Of a stretch of DNA of 40,388 bases, positions 16,601-24,822 are shown piece by piece (within the stretch, counting starts at the first letter, position 1; each line of letters starts with the position of its first letter). The notes below the pieces were generated by a model. The model was not told the origin of the DNA and searched no databases. It worked only from the letters and a program-made list of their open reading frames with translations. The stretch spans positions 1 to 40,388 of IMG/VR virus record IMGVR_UViG_3300049783_001949. The stretch is one strand, 5' to 3'. The DNA comes from a virus. Position numbers and translations under genes: made by a program.

Positions 16601-17002
16601 TTACTCGACCCAGACGCCGTCAGCGTCCAAACCAACAACAATACCAGCGGCAGAAAGCGAACCGGTGTCATCCGTGAGTGCAACGGTCTCGTCGTCTTCG
16701 ATGTAGCACGGCTTGCCAAGGCTCGCTTGCACAACAGGGTCTGTGCCGCTGTTTGCAAACTTAAACGGCACACCACGGCGAACGACCACAGTCTTGGCAG
16801 CATTCGCACCGGCGCTGTTATCAACATGCTCTTCAGCACGACCGAGGTACGTTAAGGTGGCTGCGGCCGCGCCGGGTGTAGCGAAGCCATTGGCATTAGC
16901 CGCCACCAGCGCACCAGCAAAAATCTCTACGCTTGCAGCAACGGGAAAAGCTAACAATGTGCCTAGCTTTGTGGGTGTGTTGCGATCAGCTGTTAAAGCC
17001 AT
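16601..17002 (-). CDS. Head decoration protein (DUF2190-like)
   Basis: A 133-residue beta-rich protein between protease/scaffold and gpT. The pattern (FAGALVAANANGFATPG...LTYLGRAEEHVDNS, GIVVGLDADGVWVE) is that of capsid cement/decoration proteins of Mu-like phages. I start it at ATG 17002, nine bases after GAGGA; the frame extends two codons further upstream only to a TTG. Confidence 0.82.
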   Translation of the reverse strand: MALTADRNTPTKLGTLLAFPVAASVEIFAGALVAANANGFATPGAAAATLTYLGRAEEHVDNSAGANAAKTVVVRRGVPFKFANSGTDPVVQASLGKPCYIEDDETVALTDDTGSLSAAGIVVGLDADGVWVE

Positions 17003-17043
17003 GATCAATATCCTCTAAAAATTAATGGGTGATTACGGCGCGT

Positions 17044-17550
17044 TTAAATAACGGTCGCGGGGTCAAGTCCAAGCTGGGCGCAACAAGCTGCCAGCTCATC
17101 TGATGGCGCGTCTTTTTTATCGCCACGCTCTTCGCCATTGGTTTGGGTGCCAGAGAGCGCCGCAATCGACTGGGCGTTTTCTAGGTAAGTACTCAGGCTG
17201 GCTAAGTTGTGATTACCTAAATCTGTTGCCCATTCTTTCTGAGCAGGCAGCAGCTTCTTATCTGCAATACCTGCAGCAACCATTTCCGTTACCTTGTCGG
17301 TATTAATAGAAGTAGTCAGCGCAGCCACTTGGGTTTTCAGCTCTTCAACAACCGACACCGGCACATACTTGGCTGGGTCAACCTTGGCAGCAGTTGCAAG
17401 CTGAGTAGATAAAGCCGCGACTTTGGTTTCTGCATCAGCGGCTTTGTCTGCCATGCTCATTAAGTTGGCAACAGCGCCCATCGCATCTTCTTCGGTTGCG
17501 TCTTCAGCCAAGCCGAGTCGTGCAAGCAGCTTCTTTAGTAATTCGTTCAT
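17044..17550 (-). CDS. Internal scaffold (Mu Z-like), in-frame start
   Basis: ATG 17550 lies in frame within the I gene, at MNELLKKLLARLGLAEDATEE. GGAG lies 11 bases upstream. Its 168-residue product would be the free scaffold that Mu makes as gpZ. The start fits the domain border after the protease, but a separate product is inferred by analogy. Confidence 0.5.
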   Translation of the reverse strand: MNELLKKLLARLGLAEDATEEDAMGAVANLMSMADKAADAETKVAALSTQLATAAKVDPAKYVPVSVVEELKTQVAALTTSINTDKVTEMVAAGIADKKLLPAQKEWATDLGNHNLASLSTYLENAQSIAALSGTQTNGEERGDKKDAPSDELAACCAQLGLDPATVI

Positions 17551-18108
17551 GACGGTATCGTCTCCGGTAACATTTTTAGATGGATTGAACATAGTGCTGG
17601 CAGCGGCAAGGATCTCGTCCATACCGTCCAACGCGGGGAAGTTGGTGATCGCTGCCATGAGCAGCTGAGAAACGTCGCCATTGTCGGCGTGATAAAAGAC
17701 CGGCGAGATAAAACGGTATTCTTTATTCTTAACGTACTCGGCGGCTTTCGGTGTCCACTTCACGTCGGTCGCATAAAGACCATCGCCTTCACGCCATTCA
17801 AGCGCCGTGAACCAGCCTGCAGCAGGTGCGGGCGTACCACTTTTATCGGCGTGCAATGTTTGGTGGTTGTAGTCAATTACGAAGGGCGTATTGCGGGCAT
17901 CAGCCAAAGCAATAAGTTGTTGCGCCACATTTGCATCGATGCGCCATGCGCCAATGCCTTCTGGGCGACCGTCACGTGCGCGGAATTCCCCTGCAGGGAA
18001 AAGCTGAATCTCTGATCCAGCGTTAATTTCAACCGTAGATGCGCAAACCGCCAGCGAAAGCTTGAGGGCGGTTGAGCAAACGGCAATGGCGAGGTGGTGT
18101 TTTTTCAT
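17044..18108 (-). CDS. Mu I-like head maturation protease and scaffold
   Basis: A 354-residue protein. Residues about 30-190 match the Mu I protease (IQLFPAGEFRARDGRP, FVIDYNHQTLHADKSGTPAPAAGWF, ITNFPALDGM). The C-terminal half is helical and acidic (Ala-rich coiled scaffold). In Mu the protease is cut from the scaffold, and the scaffold Z is also made from an internal start. The first 25 residues are hydrophobic, as in some relatives. It is the first gene after a 310-bp gap with a candidate late promoter site. Confidence 0.9.
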   Translation of the reverse strand: MKKHHLAIAVCSTALKLSLAVCASTVEINAGSEIQLFPAGEFRARDGRPEGIGAWRIDANVAQQLIALADARNTPFVIDYNHQTLHADKSGTPAPAAGWFTALEWREGDGLYATDVKWTPKAAEYVKNKEYRFISPVFYHADNGDVSQLLMAAITNFPALDGMDEILAAASTMFNPSKNVTGDDTVMNELLKKLLARLGLAEDATEEDAMGAVANLMSMADKAADAETKVAALSTQLATAAKVDPAKYVPVSVVEELKTQVAALTTSINTDKVTEMVAAGIADKKLLPAQKEWATDLGNHNLASLSTYLENAQSIAALSGTQTNGEERGDKKDAPSDELAACCAQLGLDPATVI

Positions 18109-18418
18109 GACCCCATTGTTGCGGAGTCATCGGGGGCAAATAAGGTGAAGCACTTCAGCAGAGGAGCAAGCGGGGCTGAAGGCGAACACAGAGTAGCCCA
18201 ACGGCGTCAAACTGGCAATTTCAAGTTGCCGCCACAATCGCGTTGTGTGCCAAATTAGCTCGCGCATCGCTACCGTTGCCGCCAGCTACCCCCCAAAATC
18301 GCGCACAAGCAAATTTAAACACCTTTTAAACAGGGTCTAGGTTCTGGTCTTGGGGGAGATTTGCCAATAGTCGGCCATTTTGGCCATTATTGGCTGGTGG
18401 ATTTCCCTATCGTTGCTC
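18109..18418 (-). promoter_or_regulatory. Gap upstream of the I gene (P_I position)
   Basis: This 310-bp gap has no gene. It contains the late-activator candidate site (18138-18157), tandem ATGGCC motifs with a small GGCCA/TGGCC hairpin (18373-18385), and an inverted repeat CTATCG/CGATAG (18407-18412, 18425-18430) that spans the gpG stop codon. Mu has a C-dependent promoter (P_I) at the same place. Confidence 0.55.
18138..18157 (-). promoter_or_regulatory. Candidate late-activator binding site, head operon
   Basis: The minus strand reads TGAAGTGCTTCACCTTATTT. The first 12 bases are a near-palindrome, and 18 of 20 bases match the site upstream of the holin gene (27365-27384). It sits 30 bp upstream of the I gene start. 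Binding by the Mor/C-type protein is inferred. Confidence 0.65.
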
Positions 18419-18880
18419 TCAAAGCGATAGGTGGCGTTTAATGATATCCACAACCTCGTCGCGGTGATCTGCCGTGAGTCCGGCATATGGTCGCGCCGGA
18501 ATCTTTACCTTACGGTTTTTACCCGCCATGCCACCAAAGTGTTGAATAGCGGCGTAAGGTTTATTACTTGCGGCTACCGCATGACGGTTAGACCAGCTCG
18601 GCGCAAAGCTCGCGGCCAATCCTCCCTGGCTAATTTGCAGCATCTTGCCCGGCCACGTCCCTTGTTTGATACGCAGGGCAACGGTCACATCAGATAATGG
18701 CTGCCACACCTCGCCGGTTTCGGGGTCAGCCTCTTGATCAAAGCTCTCTTCAATACTATCGGCCAGCGTTGCCGATATCGCTCGCATGGCTGGCGTCATG
18801 TCTTGCATTTGACCAAGCAGACGGCGCAATGCCCCCTCAACATCATCCCCAACAATGCTAATGGCGATCTCAGCGCTCAT
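18419..18880 (-). CDS. Mu gpG-like virion morphogenesis protein
   Basis: A 153-residue member of the phage virion morphogenesis family (Mu gpG): N-terminal helix GALRRLLGQMQDMTPAMRAISATLADSIEESF, then DPETGEVWQPLSDVTVA and the C-terminal IPARPYAGLT signature. These proteins act in head-tail joining. GAGGAG lies ten bases upstream of ATG 18880. It is separated from MuF by a 161-base structured gap. Confidence 0.93.
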   Translation of the reverse strand: MSAEIAISIVGDDVEGALRRLLGQMQDMTPAMRAISATLADSIEESFDQEADPETGEVWQPLSDVTVALRIKQGTWPGKMLQISQGGLAASFAPSWSNRHAVAASNKPYAAIQHFGGMAGKNRKVKIPARPYAGLTADHRDEVVDIIKRHLSL

Positions 18881-19041
18881 GGCTTATACTCCTCTGCAAG
18901 TTTCTGCGGCAAAGAATCTCGCTGCGAATGCCGCGCCGTGCCTGCTTAGGCCGGTGTGCCCTGTGCCTGACAGGGCTGTGTAACCACGCTAGTGATGCGA
19001 GCCTAGCGAGCAGAAACCATTGGGCTATCAGGCGCAGCCCC
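18881..19041 (-). other. Structured 161-bp gap between MuF and gpG
   Basis: No start codon opens a real frame here. Four short hairpins lie in a row on the minus strand: GGGCT/AGCCC (19040-19022), CGCTAG/CTAGCG (19008-18987), GCCCTGT/ACAGGGC with a 5-base loop (18976-18958), and GCCT/AGGC (18951-18940). None has a terminator U run. Mu-like phages usually have F and G close together, so a conserved RNA element or the scar of a lost gene are both possible. Confidence 0.5.
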
Positions 19042-20334
19042 CTAATTCCCACCACGCAACACCTCACCTTTTTTAATATCTGCTTTACGGGTACCGTCAC
19101 GCACTGGGTGATAGCTCACCACAAACAATTCGCCAGGCTGCGTTCGCTTCAACACCAACCTAAACAACTGATTGCCTTCGGTATGGTAAAACGTCAAATT
19201 GCGCGCAGTCTGAATAATGTCTGTCGCGTTGTTAATGGCGCTCTGAATCTGACGGTAACTTGCCAAGCTTACCGGCTGGCCAGCGCGATTAATGAGCTGC
19301 TTGGCTAGCGTGTCCTGGCTCAACAATACCTGGTTCGTTTGCACTGCCATCACCGCTTGCAGGTTGGGAGCAAGCGAGGCCACCGGCATCCACTCTTTAG
19401 ACAGCAGCGGCTTAACCTCATCAAGCAGCACCGCATTACTTAGACCAGGGCGCTGCGTTGTTGTTTGCGTTACCGCCTTGTCGATACGGCGATAAAAGTC
19501 TTCAAACGGTGGGCCGCTTACTGCGCCTTCAATATATTGTTTAGCGGTCGCGTAAGGGTAGTTATCTAAGTCTGGCTGCCAATGCGCTGCGCCGGGGTTA
19601 TAGCTCCATCCCGCGCCTGGCTTAAAAGTCTCTCCACCACCCAGGTCGTAGCCTGTCACTGGCTGTACTTCGCCGGTGCGCTTACTTACCAGCTCCATCG
19701 ACTCGCGCAATTTACCGTCAGATGCTTCAACAGAGAGTCCTTTTTGCTTCACTTGTTTTTCAGTAAGCGCTCGCACGCGGCAACGGCAACCCCAGTCATT
19801 GGGCGGGTACATACTTTGCCAGATCGGATCATCCCAGCGGAATACACGCTTGTGCATTGCCCGGTGCTTGTCGCGGGTCGCGGCATCGTCAATCGCTATG
19901 TACTGCCAGTACGGCCGCTCACTCGCATTCTCATCCATGCCCTTCCAGCGGCCAGCCATATACGACGTTTGCAGGTTGGTGCCGTAAATGGTTTTTAATC
20001 GACGGACGCTGCCAAGCTGTACCTGCTCGGCCACGCCTTGCGAGTCCACTACGATCTGCTTGCCCCACCAGCCCTTATTGCGCAGGGTAGGTTCAAGGTC
20101 TTTTTTGAAATCGGCAAAGATGGTGCCATTGGCAATAGCACCGTCGACCGCGCCGCGAATATCCTGCAGCACATCTAGCCGCGCTACCTTGGCGACGGTA
20201 AATGCCTTGGCGTTTGCCTCTTGGTATGTGTCATACCAGTTCCACGATATGCGATGGCCCTTGTTGCGGAAGTACTCCACGGCTTTGGCGGGGGCTAAAG
20301 TGAAGGCGTAGCCTAGGTCTACTGGTTCAGGCAT
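19042..20334 (-). CDS. MuF-like head protein with probable C-terminal BECR nuclease domain
   Basis: A 430-residue protein. Residues 1-210 are the Mu F/SPP1 gp7 minor head domain, with YWQYIAIDDAATRDKHRAMHKRVF and the signature PPNDWGCRCRV at 177-187. Residues about 335-430 resemble the phage BECR nuclease domain found at the end of many MuF proteins: LLSQDTLAKQLI, a helical stretch, then LFRLVLKRTQPGELFVVSYHPVR, with Lys396 and Ser407 as candidate active residues. The start ATG 20334 has no Shine-Dalgarno and lies one base after the stop of the preceding membrane-protein gene, so translation is probably coupled. Injection with the DNA has been proposed for such toxins; activity here is untested. 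Confidence 0.88.
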   Translation of the reverse strand: MPEPVDLGYAFTLAPAKAVEYFRNKGHRISWNWYDTYQEANAKAFTVAKVARLDVLQDIRGAVDGAIANGTIFADFKKDLEPTLRNKGWWGKQIVVDSQGVAEQVQLGSVRRLKTIYGTNLQTSYMAGRWKGMDENASERPYWQYIAIDDAATRDKHRAMHKRVFRWDDPIWQSMYPPNDWGCRCRVRALTEKQVKQKGLSVEASDGKLRESMELVSKRTGEVQPVTGYDLGGGETFKPGAGWSYNPGAAHWQPDLDNYPYATAKQYIEGAVSGPPFEDFYRRIDKAVTQTTTQRPGLSNAVLLDEVKPLLSKEWMPVASLAPNLQAVMAVQTNQVLLSQDTLAKQLINRAGQPVSLASYRQIQSAINNATDIIQTARNLTFYHTEGNQLFRLVLKRTQPGELFVVSYHPVRDGTRKADIKKGEVLRGGN

Positions 20335-20335
20335 T

Positions 20336-20839
20336 TTAAACAGACCATTTGGCGATACCTGACCAGGCTATGGCGATTGCCAAAACGGCAATTTGAACCT
20401 GAAACACAACTAATACGGACTTAAGAATGCCCGCATTTGAGGTGTTTTGTTCCAACGCTTTATCGCTAGCAGCACAGATATCAATAAGAAAATTGTTAAA
20501 GGCAACCTCCACATCCTTCACTAGATACTCATCAAATAGCACATCGGTGTTTGTGCTGCCTGGTATTGCAGCTAAGCCTGGTAGCAATGATTTTGCTGCA
20601 AACCAATAGAGTAAAACTGACAATAAGCAAACTAGCCCAAGAAGAACAGATTCAACATCCAGCCCAGAGCTTTGGCGCGGTAAAAACTTAGCTGCTGATA
20701 CAATTCCGACAATTGCAGTGGACGCCGCGCAAACAGCTGCTACTCTTTTACGCAGCATTTCGTTAAATTCGTATAGCTTGTTTAACCGTTCCTTAGCTAG
20801 CGACATAACGGTTGCTTGCTGATAATTTAAATCACTCAT
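20336..20839 (-). CDS. Membrane protein inserted between portal and MuF
   Basis: A 167-residue protein with about three hydrophobic segments: VAAVCAASTAIVGIVSAAKF, LLGLVCLLSVLLYWFAAKSL and, at the C-terminus, VLVVFQVQIAVLAIAIAWSGIA. A charged N-terminal helix and a helical middle segment complete it. I do not recognise the family; the plan recalls small two/three-TM effector or exclusion proteins. Mu-like phages normally have portal followed directly by MuF, so this gene is an addition. Start ATG 20839 uses the shared AGGTGCACCT site; a GTG three codons upstream is possible. Candidates: superinfection exclusion, or a partner/immunity protein for the MuF nuclease. Confidence 0.75.
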   Translation of the reverse strand: MSDLNYQQATVMSLAKERLNKLYEFNEMLRKRVAAVCAASTAIVGIVSAAKFLPRQSSGLDVESVLLGLVCLLSVLLYWFAAKSLLPGLAAIPGSTNTDVLFDEYLVKDVEVAFNNFLIDICAASDKALEQNTSNAGILKSVLVVFQVQIAVLAIAIAWSGIAKWSV

Positions 20840-20850
20840 AAGGTGCACCT
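20840..20850. promoter_or_regulatory. Shared palindromic ribosome-binding site of two divergent genes
   Basis: Only 11 bp separate the two divergent ATGs, and 10 of them are a perfect palindrome AGGTGCACCT that reads as Shine-Dalgarno (AGGTG) on both strands. Neither gene can have its promoter in the gap. Each transcript must start inside the opposite gene, so the 5' ends would be complementary. Confidence 0.7.
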
Positions 20851-21003
20851 ATGACAAACAGAAGATTCCCTGAAGATAATAGCTCAGAAGAGAAACCTAA
20901 AAGACCGGACCCAGAAGAACATAAACCACAAATCACCGAGGCTGCCAATTCAGTAGACTGGGATTCATTGCTGAAAAAACAAGAGCGGGATCGGAAAGAG
21001 TAA
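20851..21003 (+). CDS. Small charged protein, 50 aa, divergent
   Basis: A 50-residue, highly charged protein (MTNRRFPEDNSSEEKPKRPD..., ending LLKKQERDRKE), probably disordered. It fills most of the 172-bp gap between the membrane-protein gene and the portal stop and is on the plus strand. AAGGTG lies five bases before ATG 20851. It ends nine bases before the portal stop. I do not recognise it. A regulator or partner of the adjacent membrane protein is possible. Composition and placement argue for a real gene, but its short length leaves doubt. Confidence 0.55.
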   Translation: MTNRRFPEDNSSEEKPKRPDPEEHKPQITEAANSVDWDSLLKKQERDRKE

Positions 21004-21011
21004 CCATCGAG

Positions 21012-22595
21012 TTACACATTCAACCGTCCCCACGTCTCTGCGACAAAAAATAACCTGGTCAGCAGCTCTTCAATCCCGCCTGTATCTAAGGCGGGGTACA
21101 AATCACTCAAGTCGTCCTGCAGCGCTTCTAAACTATCGCCGCCATTAATACGGGCAATAAGCGCCGCGAGCATGGCTTCGGCTTGCTGCTGCTGCACTTC
21201 TGGTGGGATCTGATCTAACACGCTATCAAGCGCTGTTTGAGGCAGCGGTAAACGGCTATTGAGCGCAGCTAATTGATACTGCCGAGTGCTTAATGCGGCT
21301 GGGTCTGCAGGCGGCGATGGCGGCTTTAGAATAGCCTCACCGTTTTCGGGTTTGGGTATGCCCAGCTTCTCGTGCGCGTAATTGACCGGAACCTGCACAC
21401 CAATGCTTACCAGTTTTGGCAAAGCGTCGGAATAGGCCGTCATGTCGTCTGGCTCGCTGGTATCAAACACAAAGCGCGGTGCATTGCGCATGCCGTTTAT
21501 GCCAGGCAAGTTAAGTGCGGCAATCGGATACAGCAGATCGCGGGTAATCGATGCAGCAATTTGCTTTAGATCGCCGTCGCGAATATCCATGCGCACTTCA
21601 TTGTGGATATTGCCGAGTGCGTTGGTGCTGCTTTTGCCATCGGCCTGACTGGTGAGCGTTTGACCTATAATCGCCTTACTTTGGGTGCGCTCACAGAACG
21701 CGATCATCGATTCAAAGGGGCCACTGGCTCCCTCGGCCGCTTCGGTAAACTCAATGTCCATGCCGTCTGGAATAATGCCTGCAGCATTGTGACCAATACC
21801 GACGACGGCTTGCATGAGCGTCCATTTTTCTTGCTCACCTGCACCGCTAGGGTATTTACCCAGCCGCATTGGCAAACCGTAAATTTCCAAGAACTCCGCC
21901 AGATCCCGCACGCTGTAGTTTTTAAACAGGTAAGGCCACGCCAGCACGCGCACCAAGCCCGCTCTGGTAACGTAGCCGGGCTTAGCTTTATGTACGTGAG
22001 AGATCCAACCAAAAGGCCGCAGCGATTCGCCCATGCCGGTCTCGTTGCGCAGACGCAGCGAGTTGCGATTATCTTGCGGCGTCATAAACCAGCTAGATGG
22101 CCGGTGCTCAACACGCACAGGTACCAGATACCCTTCAACCAGCTCCCACTCCAACTCTAAGTTTGAGTAGCCGTGGCCGATCGCATCTGCCATGTCCAAA
22201 ATAATTGATTCAATATCGGGTATGTTTTGAAACAGGTCTTCTACAAATTCCGCATTGCGAGTGGCTTTAGCATCAGCCCCTTTGGGCGGCACAATACTCC
22301 ACGGCACATTGATCAAAGAGCGACGGCGCTTGCCCATTTCAGCAAATATGTGGCCGTCTTTTTCTTCCATGTCTTCCATCAGTTCGCACTGGTCCACAAG
22401 ATTACCTTGCTCGGCATCTTGCATAATGCGGGCGACTTTAGACGGCGTTAAGCCACGGCTAGGATGGCCAGCAAAGGTTTGGTTTAAAAACCCCAAGGCA
22501 CTGCGCTCGGTTTGCTGCTCATTCAGATCCGGCACCGTAAACGGCCTGCCGTACTGGTCGACGATTGTGCTGGAGCGATTCACTTTAATCACCAC
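21012..22595 (-). CDS. Portal protein (DUF935, Mu gp29-like)
   Basis: A 527-residue member of the DUF935 portal family: DLVDQCELMEDMEEKD-like region (about 67-80), RRRSLINVPWSIVPP, HGYSNLELEWELVEG, FGWISHVHKAKPGY and LAEFLEIYGLPMRLGKY are characteristic. It forms the ring through which DNA enters. Two adjacent GTG codons are possible starts (22595, 22592); the perfect AAGGAGGT favours the second. The start overlaps the terminase stop. Confidence 0.94.
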   Translation of the reverse strand: MVIKVNRSSTIVDQYGRPFTVPDLNEQQTERSALGFLNQTFAGHPSRGLTPSKVARIMQDAEQGNLVDQCELMEDMEEKDGHIFAEMGKRRRSLINVPWSIVPPKGADAKATRNAEFVEDLFQNIPDIESIILDMADAIGHGYSNLELEWELVEGYLVPVRVEHRPSSWFMTPQDNRNSLRLRNETGMGESLRPFGWISHVHKAKPGYVTRAGLVRVLAWPYLFKNYSVRDLAEFLEIYGLPMRLGKYPSGAGEQEKWTLMQAVVGIGHNAAGIIPDGMDIEFTEAAEGASGPFESMIAFCERTQSKAIIGQTLTSQADGKSSTNALGNIHNEVRMDIRDGDLKQIAASITRDLLYPIAALNLPGINGMRNAPRFVFDTSEPDDMTAYSDALPKLVSIGVQVPVNYAHEKLGIPKPENGEAILKPPSPPADPAALSTRQYQLAALNSRLPLPQTALDSVLDQIPPEVQQQQAEAMLAALIARINGGDSLEALQDDLSDLYPALDTGGIEELLTRLFFVAETWGRLNV

Positions 22596-24160
22596 GCACC
22601 TCCTTTTGATATTTGCATATCGCTGTCATTGTCTATCGCTTCCCATTGGCTGCGTTTGTTGGGCACGGGTGTCCAGGCGATTTCACCACCGTCTTCAAAG
22701 CTGGCGGCATAGGCCAAGGCCAGTGCGATCGCCGCATCGCCGTGACGTTGTTTATCTTTCGTGCCAGTGTTGCCATCTGGGACTTTAGCGATACCCTTAA
22801 TGACTTGGATGGCGCGTAGATCGCTGGCTATCTCATCGTCTTTAGGAATGCGGATACCATCGTCTTCAAAGCCAGCTTTAAAGCGTGGCATATTCTCTAG
22901 GTACCATGATTGCGAGAGCATCACTTCGTCGGTACGACCGGCACCGTATTTATACTTGGCTTGCTCTGCCAAGTACTGGCCATTACCACGCGCATCCAGC
23001 TTGAGCTTGCAAAGGCGCGGCAAACGATCGCAGATGAAATACAAAATCTGTTCTTGCTGCTTAAACGGCACATTTTGCAGCTCAACAATAAACGGCACCC
23101 GGCGCATCAAATCTGATTCAATCGCCATTGGTGCCATAATGGTTAAGTCACCATTGCGGGCAAAGTCTTCGCCAAAGGCATGACGTAACACCGGATTAAG
23201 CGTGATTAAAACGGGCAGTAAATGCTTGTTACACCAGTCTTCAATTTCCGCGTAACGTAAGTGTTCCGGCCATGCATTGAACTCGGCGGTACCGGAATAG
23301 CGAAACACCGGCGCGTCAAACATGCGAGACTCAACCAAGGCGCGTGACAGATATGCACGGCCGCCAGACTTGGGCACGCAGTAATATTCTTCTTGGGCAT
23401 CGTCTGCGCTCGCGGTGTTTTTAAGCAAGCCAGCAACCCACTTAGCCTCAGCGTCTGCAGACCATACCTTTTTGGTGATCTGACAGATCCGCTTATACAG
23501 ACCTTGCCGGCACGCGTCGTCCAAGGTTATACGGTGAACGCTGTAGTCTTTTTTACCAGCGCGGCTATCGTTGATGATTTCGTTAAAGAGGTTTTCAACA
23601 CCATTATGAGTACTGATTAAACGGACTTTACTACCCCACATTGTGAGTGCCAGCGCGGCCTTGAGTACTTCAGCGAGCTGCTCGTGAAACGCAGCCTCAT
23701 CGATAGTGACATTACCTTGCATACCACGCAGGTTTGACGGCCGCGAGCTAAGTGCTTGCACCTTAAAGCCACTGGCAAAGTTAACGACAAAGGTCAGTAT
23801 GTCTTTGTCTTCGTCGATCAGGATCTCTTCTTCAATTTCTCCGGCTGCTTGATCAAATAACTTTGCCCACATCGCCACGGCGTCGATAAATTCGCGGGCC
23901 ATTTCTTTGTTAGAGCCAACATAGAAGTGATTACAGCCACCGGCCGCACGCGATGCGCCGGCACACAATGTGCCGTCGGCCGCTTCGGCCCATGTCAATC
24001 CAGTACGTCGTGACTTCTCCGCAATCTTAAGCTGAGACGGATCTGCAACCCAGTCGCGCTGATATTGCAAAAGGACTTCGTTTGCGTCGAAGTCCTTATA
24101 CCAGTTCGGGTCGTTGACGGTGCCGCCGCCAAGGACTTTGCCAATGCCGATGTCAGTCAT
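22589..24160 (-). CDS. Terminase large subunit (Mu gp28-like)
   Basis: A 523-residue packaging ATPase/nuclease. Walker A-like EKSRRTGLTW is at residues 48-57, Walker B VTIDEAAF at 151-158 (Asp154, Glu155), and the C-terminal nuclease half begins near residue 330 (LKLDARGNGQYLAEQA). It translocates and cuts DNA, in Mu-type phages by headful packaging from host DNA. Its ATG overlaps the stop of the 33-residue gene before it. Confidence 0.95.
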   Translation of the reverse strand: MTDIGIGKVLGGGTVNDPNWYKDFDANEVLLQYQRDWVADPSQLKIAEKSRRTGLTWAEAADGTLCAGASRAAGGCNHFYVGSNKEMAREFIDAVAMWAKLFDQAAGEIEEEILIDEDKDILTFVVNFASGFKVQALSSRPSNLRGMQGNVTIDEAAFHEQLAEVLKAALALTMWGSKVRLISTHNGVENLFNEIINDSRAGKKDYSVHRITLDDACRQGLYKRICQITKKVWSADAEAKWVAGLLKNTASADDAQEEYYCVPKSGGRAYLSRALVESRMFDAPVFRYSGTAEFNAWPEHLRYAEIEDWCNKHLLPVLITLNPVLRHAFGEDFARNGDLTIMAPMAIESDLMRRVPFIVELQNVPFKQQEQILYFICDRLPRLCKLKLDARGNGQYLAEQAKYKYGAGRTDEVMLSQSWYLENMPRFKAGFEDDGIRIPKDDEIASDLRAIQVIKGIAKVPDGNTGTKDKQRHGDAAIALALAYAASFEDGGEIAWTPVPNKRSQWEAIDNDSDMQISKGGAW

Positions 24161-24258
24161 TTATTGAGAAGCCCTCGAATAAAAGCAGCCGCAACGATGG
24201 CAACGGCGATATCACCACAGCCATCGACAATTGCCTGCGCAATGCTTAACTCATCCAT
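24157..24258 (-). CDS. 33-aa hydrophobic microprotein between terminase genes
   Basis: A tiny frame coupled at both ends: its ATG overlaps the small-subunit stop (TAATG) and its TGA overlaps the large-subunit ATG (ATGA). The product MDELSIAQAIVDGCGDIAVA... ending FIRGLLNK is one hydrophobic helix. Without it the terminase genes would be separated by an uncoupled 98-bp gap. I recognise no family. Confidence 0.65.
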   Translation of the reverse strand: MDELSIAQAIVDGCGDIAVAIVAAAFIRGLLNK

Positions 24259-24821
24259 TAGGCAATCCCCAGAATCTTATTCTTAATAGTCTGTACGGCT
24301 TCAGCACTGAGGCCAGCTTCTTTGGCCACCTTTTCTGTCTCGGTGGCGGCTTGGTCGGCAAAGGCTTTGCGGATCTGCTGTTCGCGTTTCGCATTCATTT
24401 CAGCGGCGCGAGACAGTCGCTGAATAGCCAAAGCGATATCCTTCATTTCTTCAGGATCGATCAACTCATCGTCTGCAGCTTCAGCAGCCTTAAGTGAGAT
24501 TTTAAACAGCACACCCTGCATCATTTCAGTTACAAGCTGCATGACGTCGCTGGTTGGCTCATCACCAAAACGCGCCATCCAAGCGTTGGCTATTTCGCGA
24601 GTCTCGCGCAGCTTTGCACCCACTGATTCCATGCGGGTGCTATAGCGGTTAAGACCACTGCGGCTAAGTTGATCGTCTTCCGGCAGCAGCTTATTGATAT
24701 GGTCTAAAATTTCCTGCTGGGTACGACTGCCATCCCGCAGTAACTTATCCAGCGCCTGCTTAATATTGTCAGGCAACTTTTCAACTTTAGACGGGCGGCC
24801 CCGCGTGCGACGGTCTGCCAT
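24258..24821 (-). CDS. Terminase small subunit (DUF3486, Mu gp27-like)
   Basis: A 187-residue DUF3486 protein: N-terminal MADRRTRGRPSKVEKLP, helix-turn-helix region (TQQEILDHINKLL...LSRSGLNRY), then long helices. These match Mu gp27, which recognises the packaging site. I start it at ATG 24821, one base after the previous stop; the longer open frame lies on top of the preceding gene. Confidence 0.9.
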   Translation of the reverse strand: MADRRTRGRPSKVEKLPDNIKQALDKLLRDGSRTQQEILDHINKLLPEDDQLSRSGLNRYSTRMESVGAKLRETREIANAWMARFGDEPTSDVMQLVTEMMQGVLFKISLKAAEAADDELIDPEEMKDIALAIQRLSRAAEMNAKREQQIRKAFADQAATETEKVAKEAGLSAEAVQTIKNKILGIA

Positions 24822-24822
24822 A

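Noticed and set aside
18407-18430. Terminator after gpG
   Set aside because: The CTATCG/CGATAG inverted repeat has a 12-base loop and no U run on either strand.
18870-19100. 76-residue minus-strand frame across the MuF-gpG gap
   Set aside because: It starts within MuF, is Arg-rich with unnatural composition, and has no ribosome-binding site.
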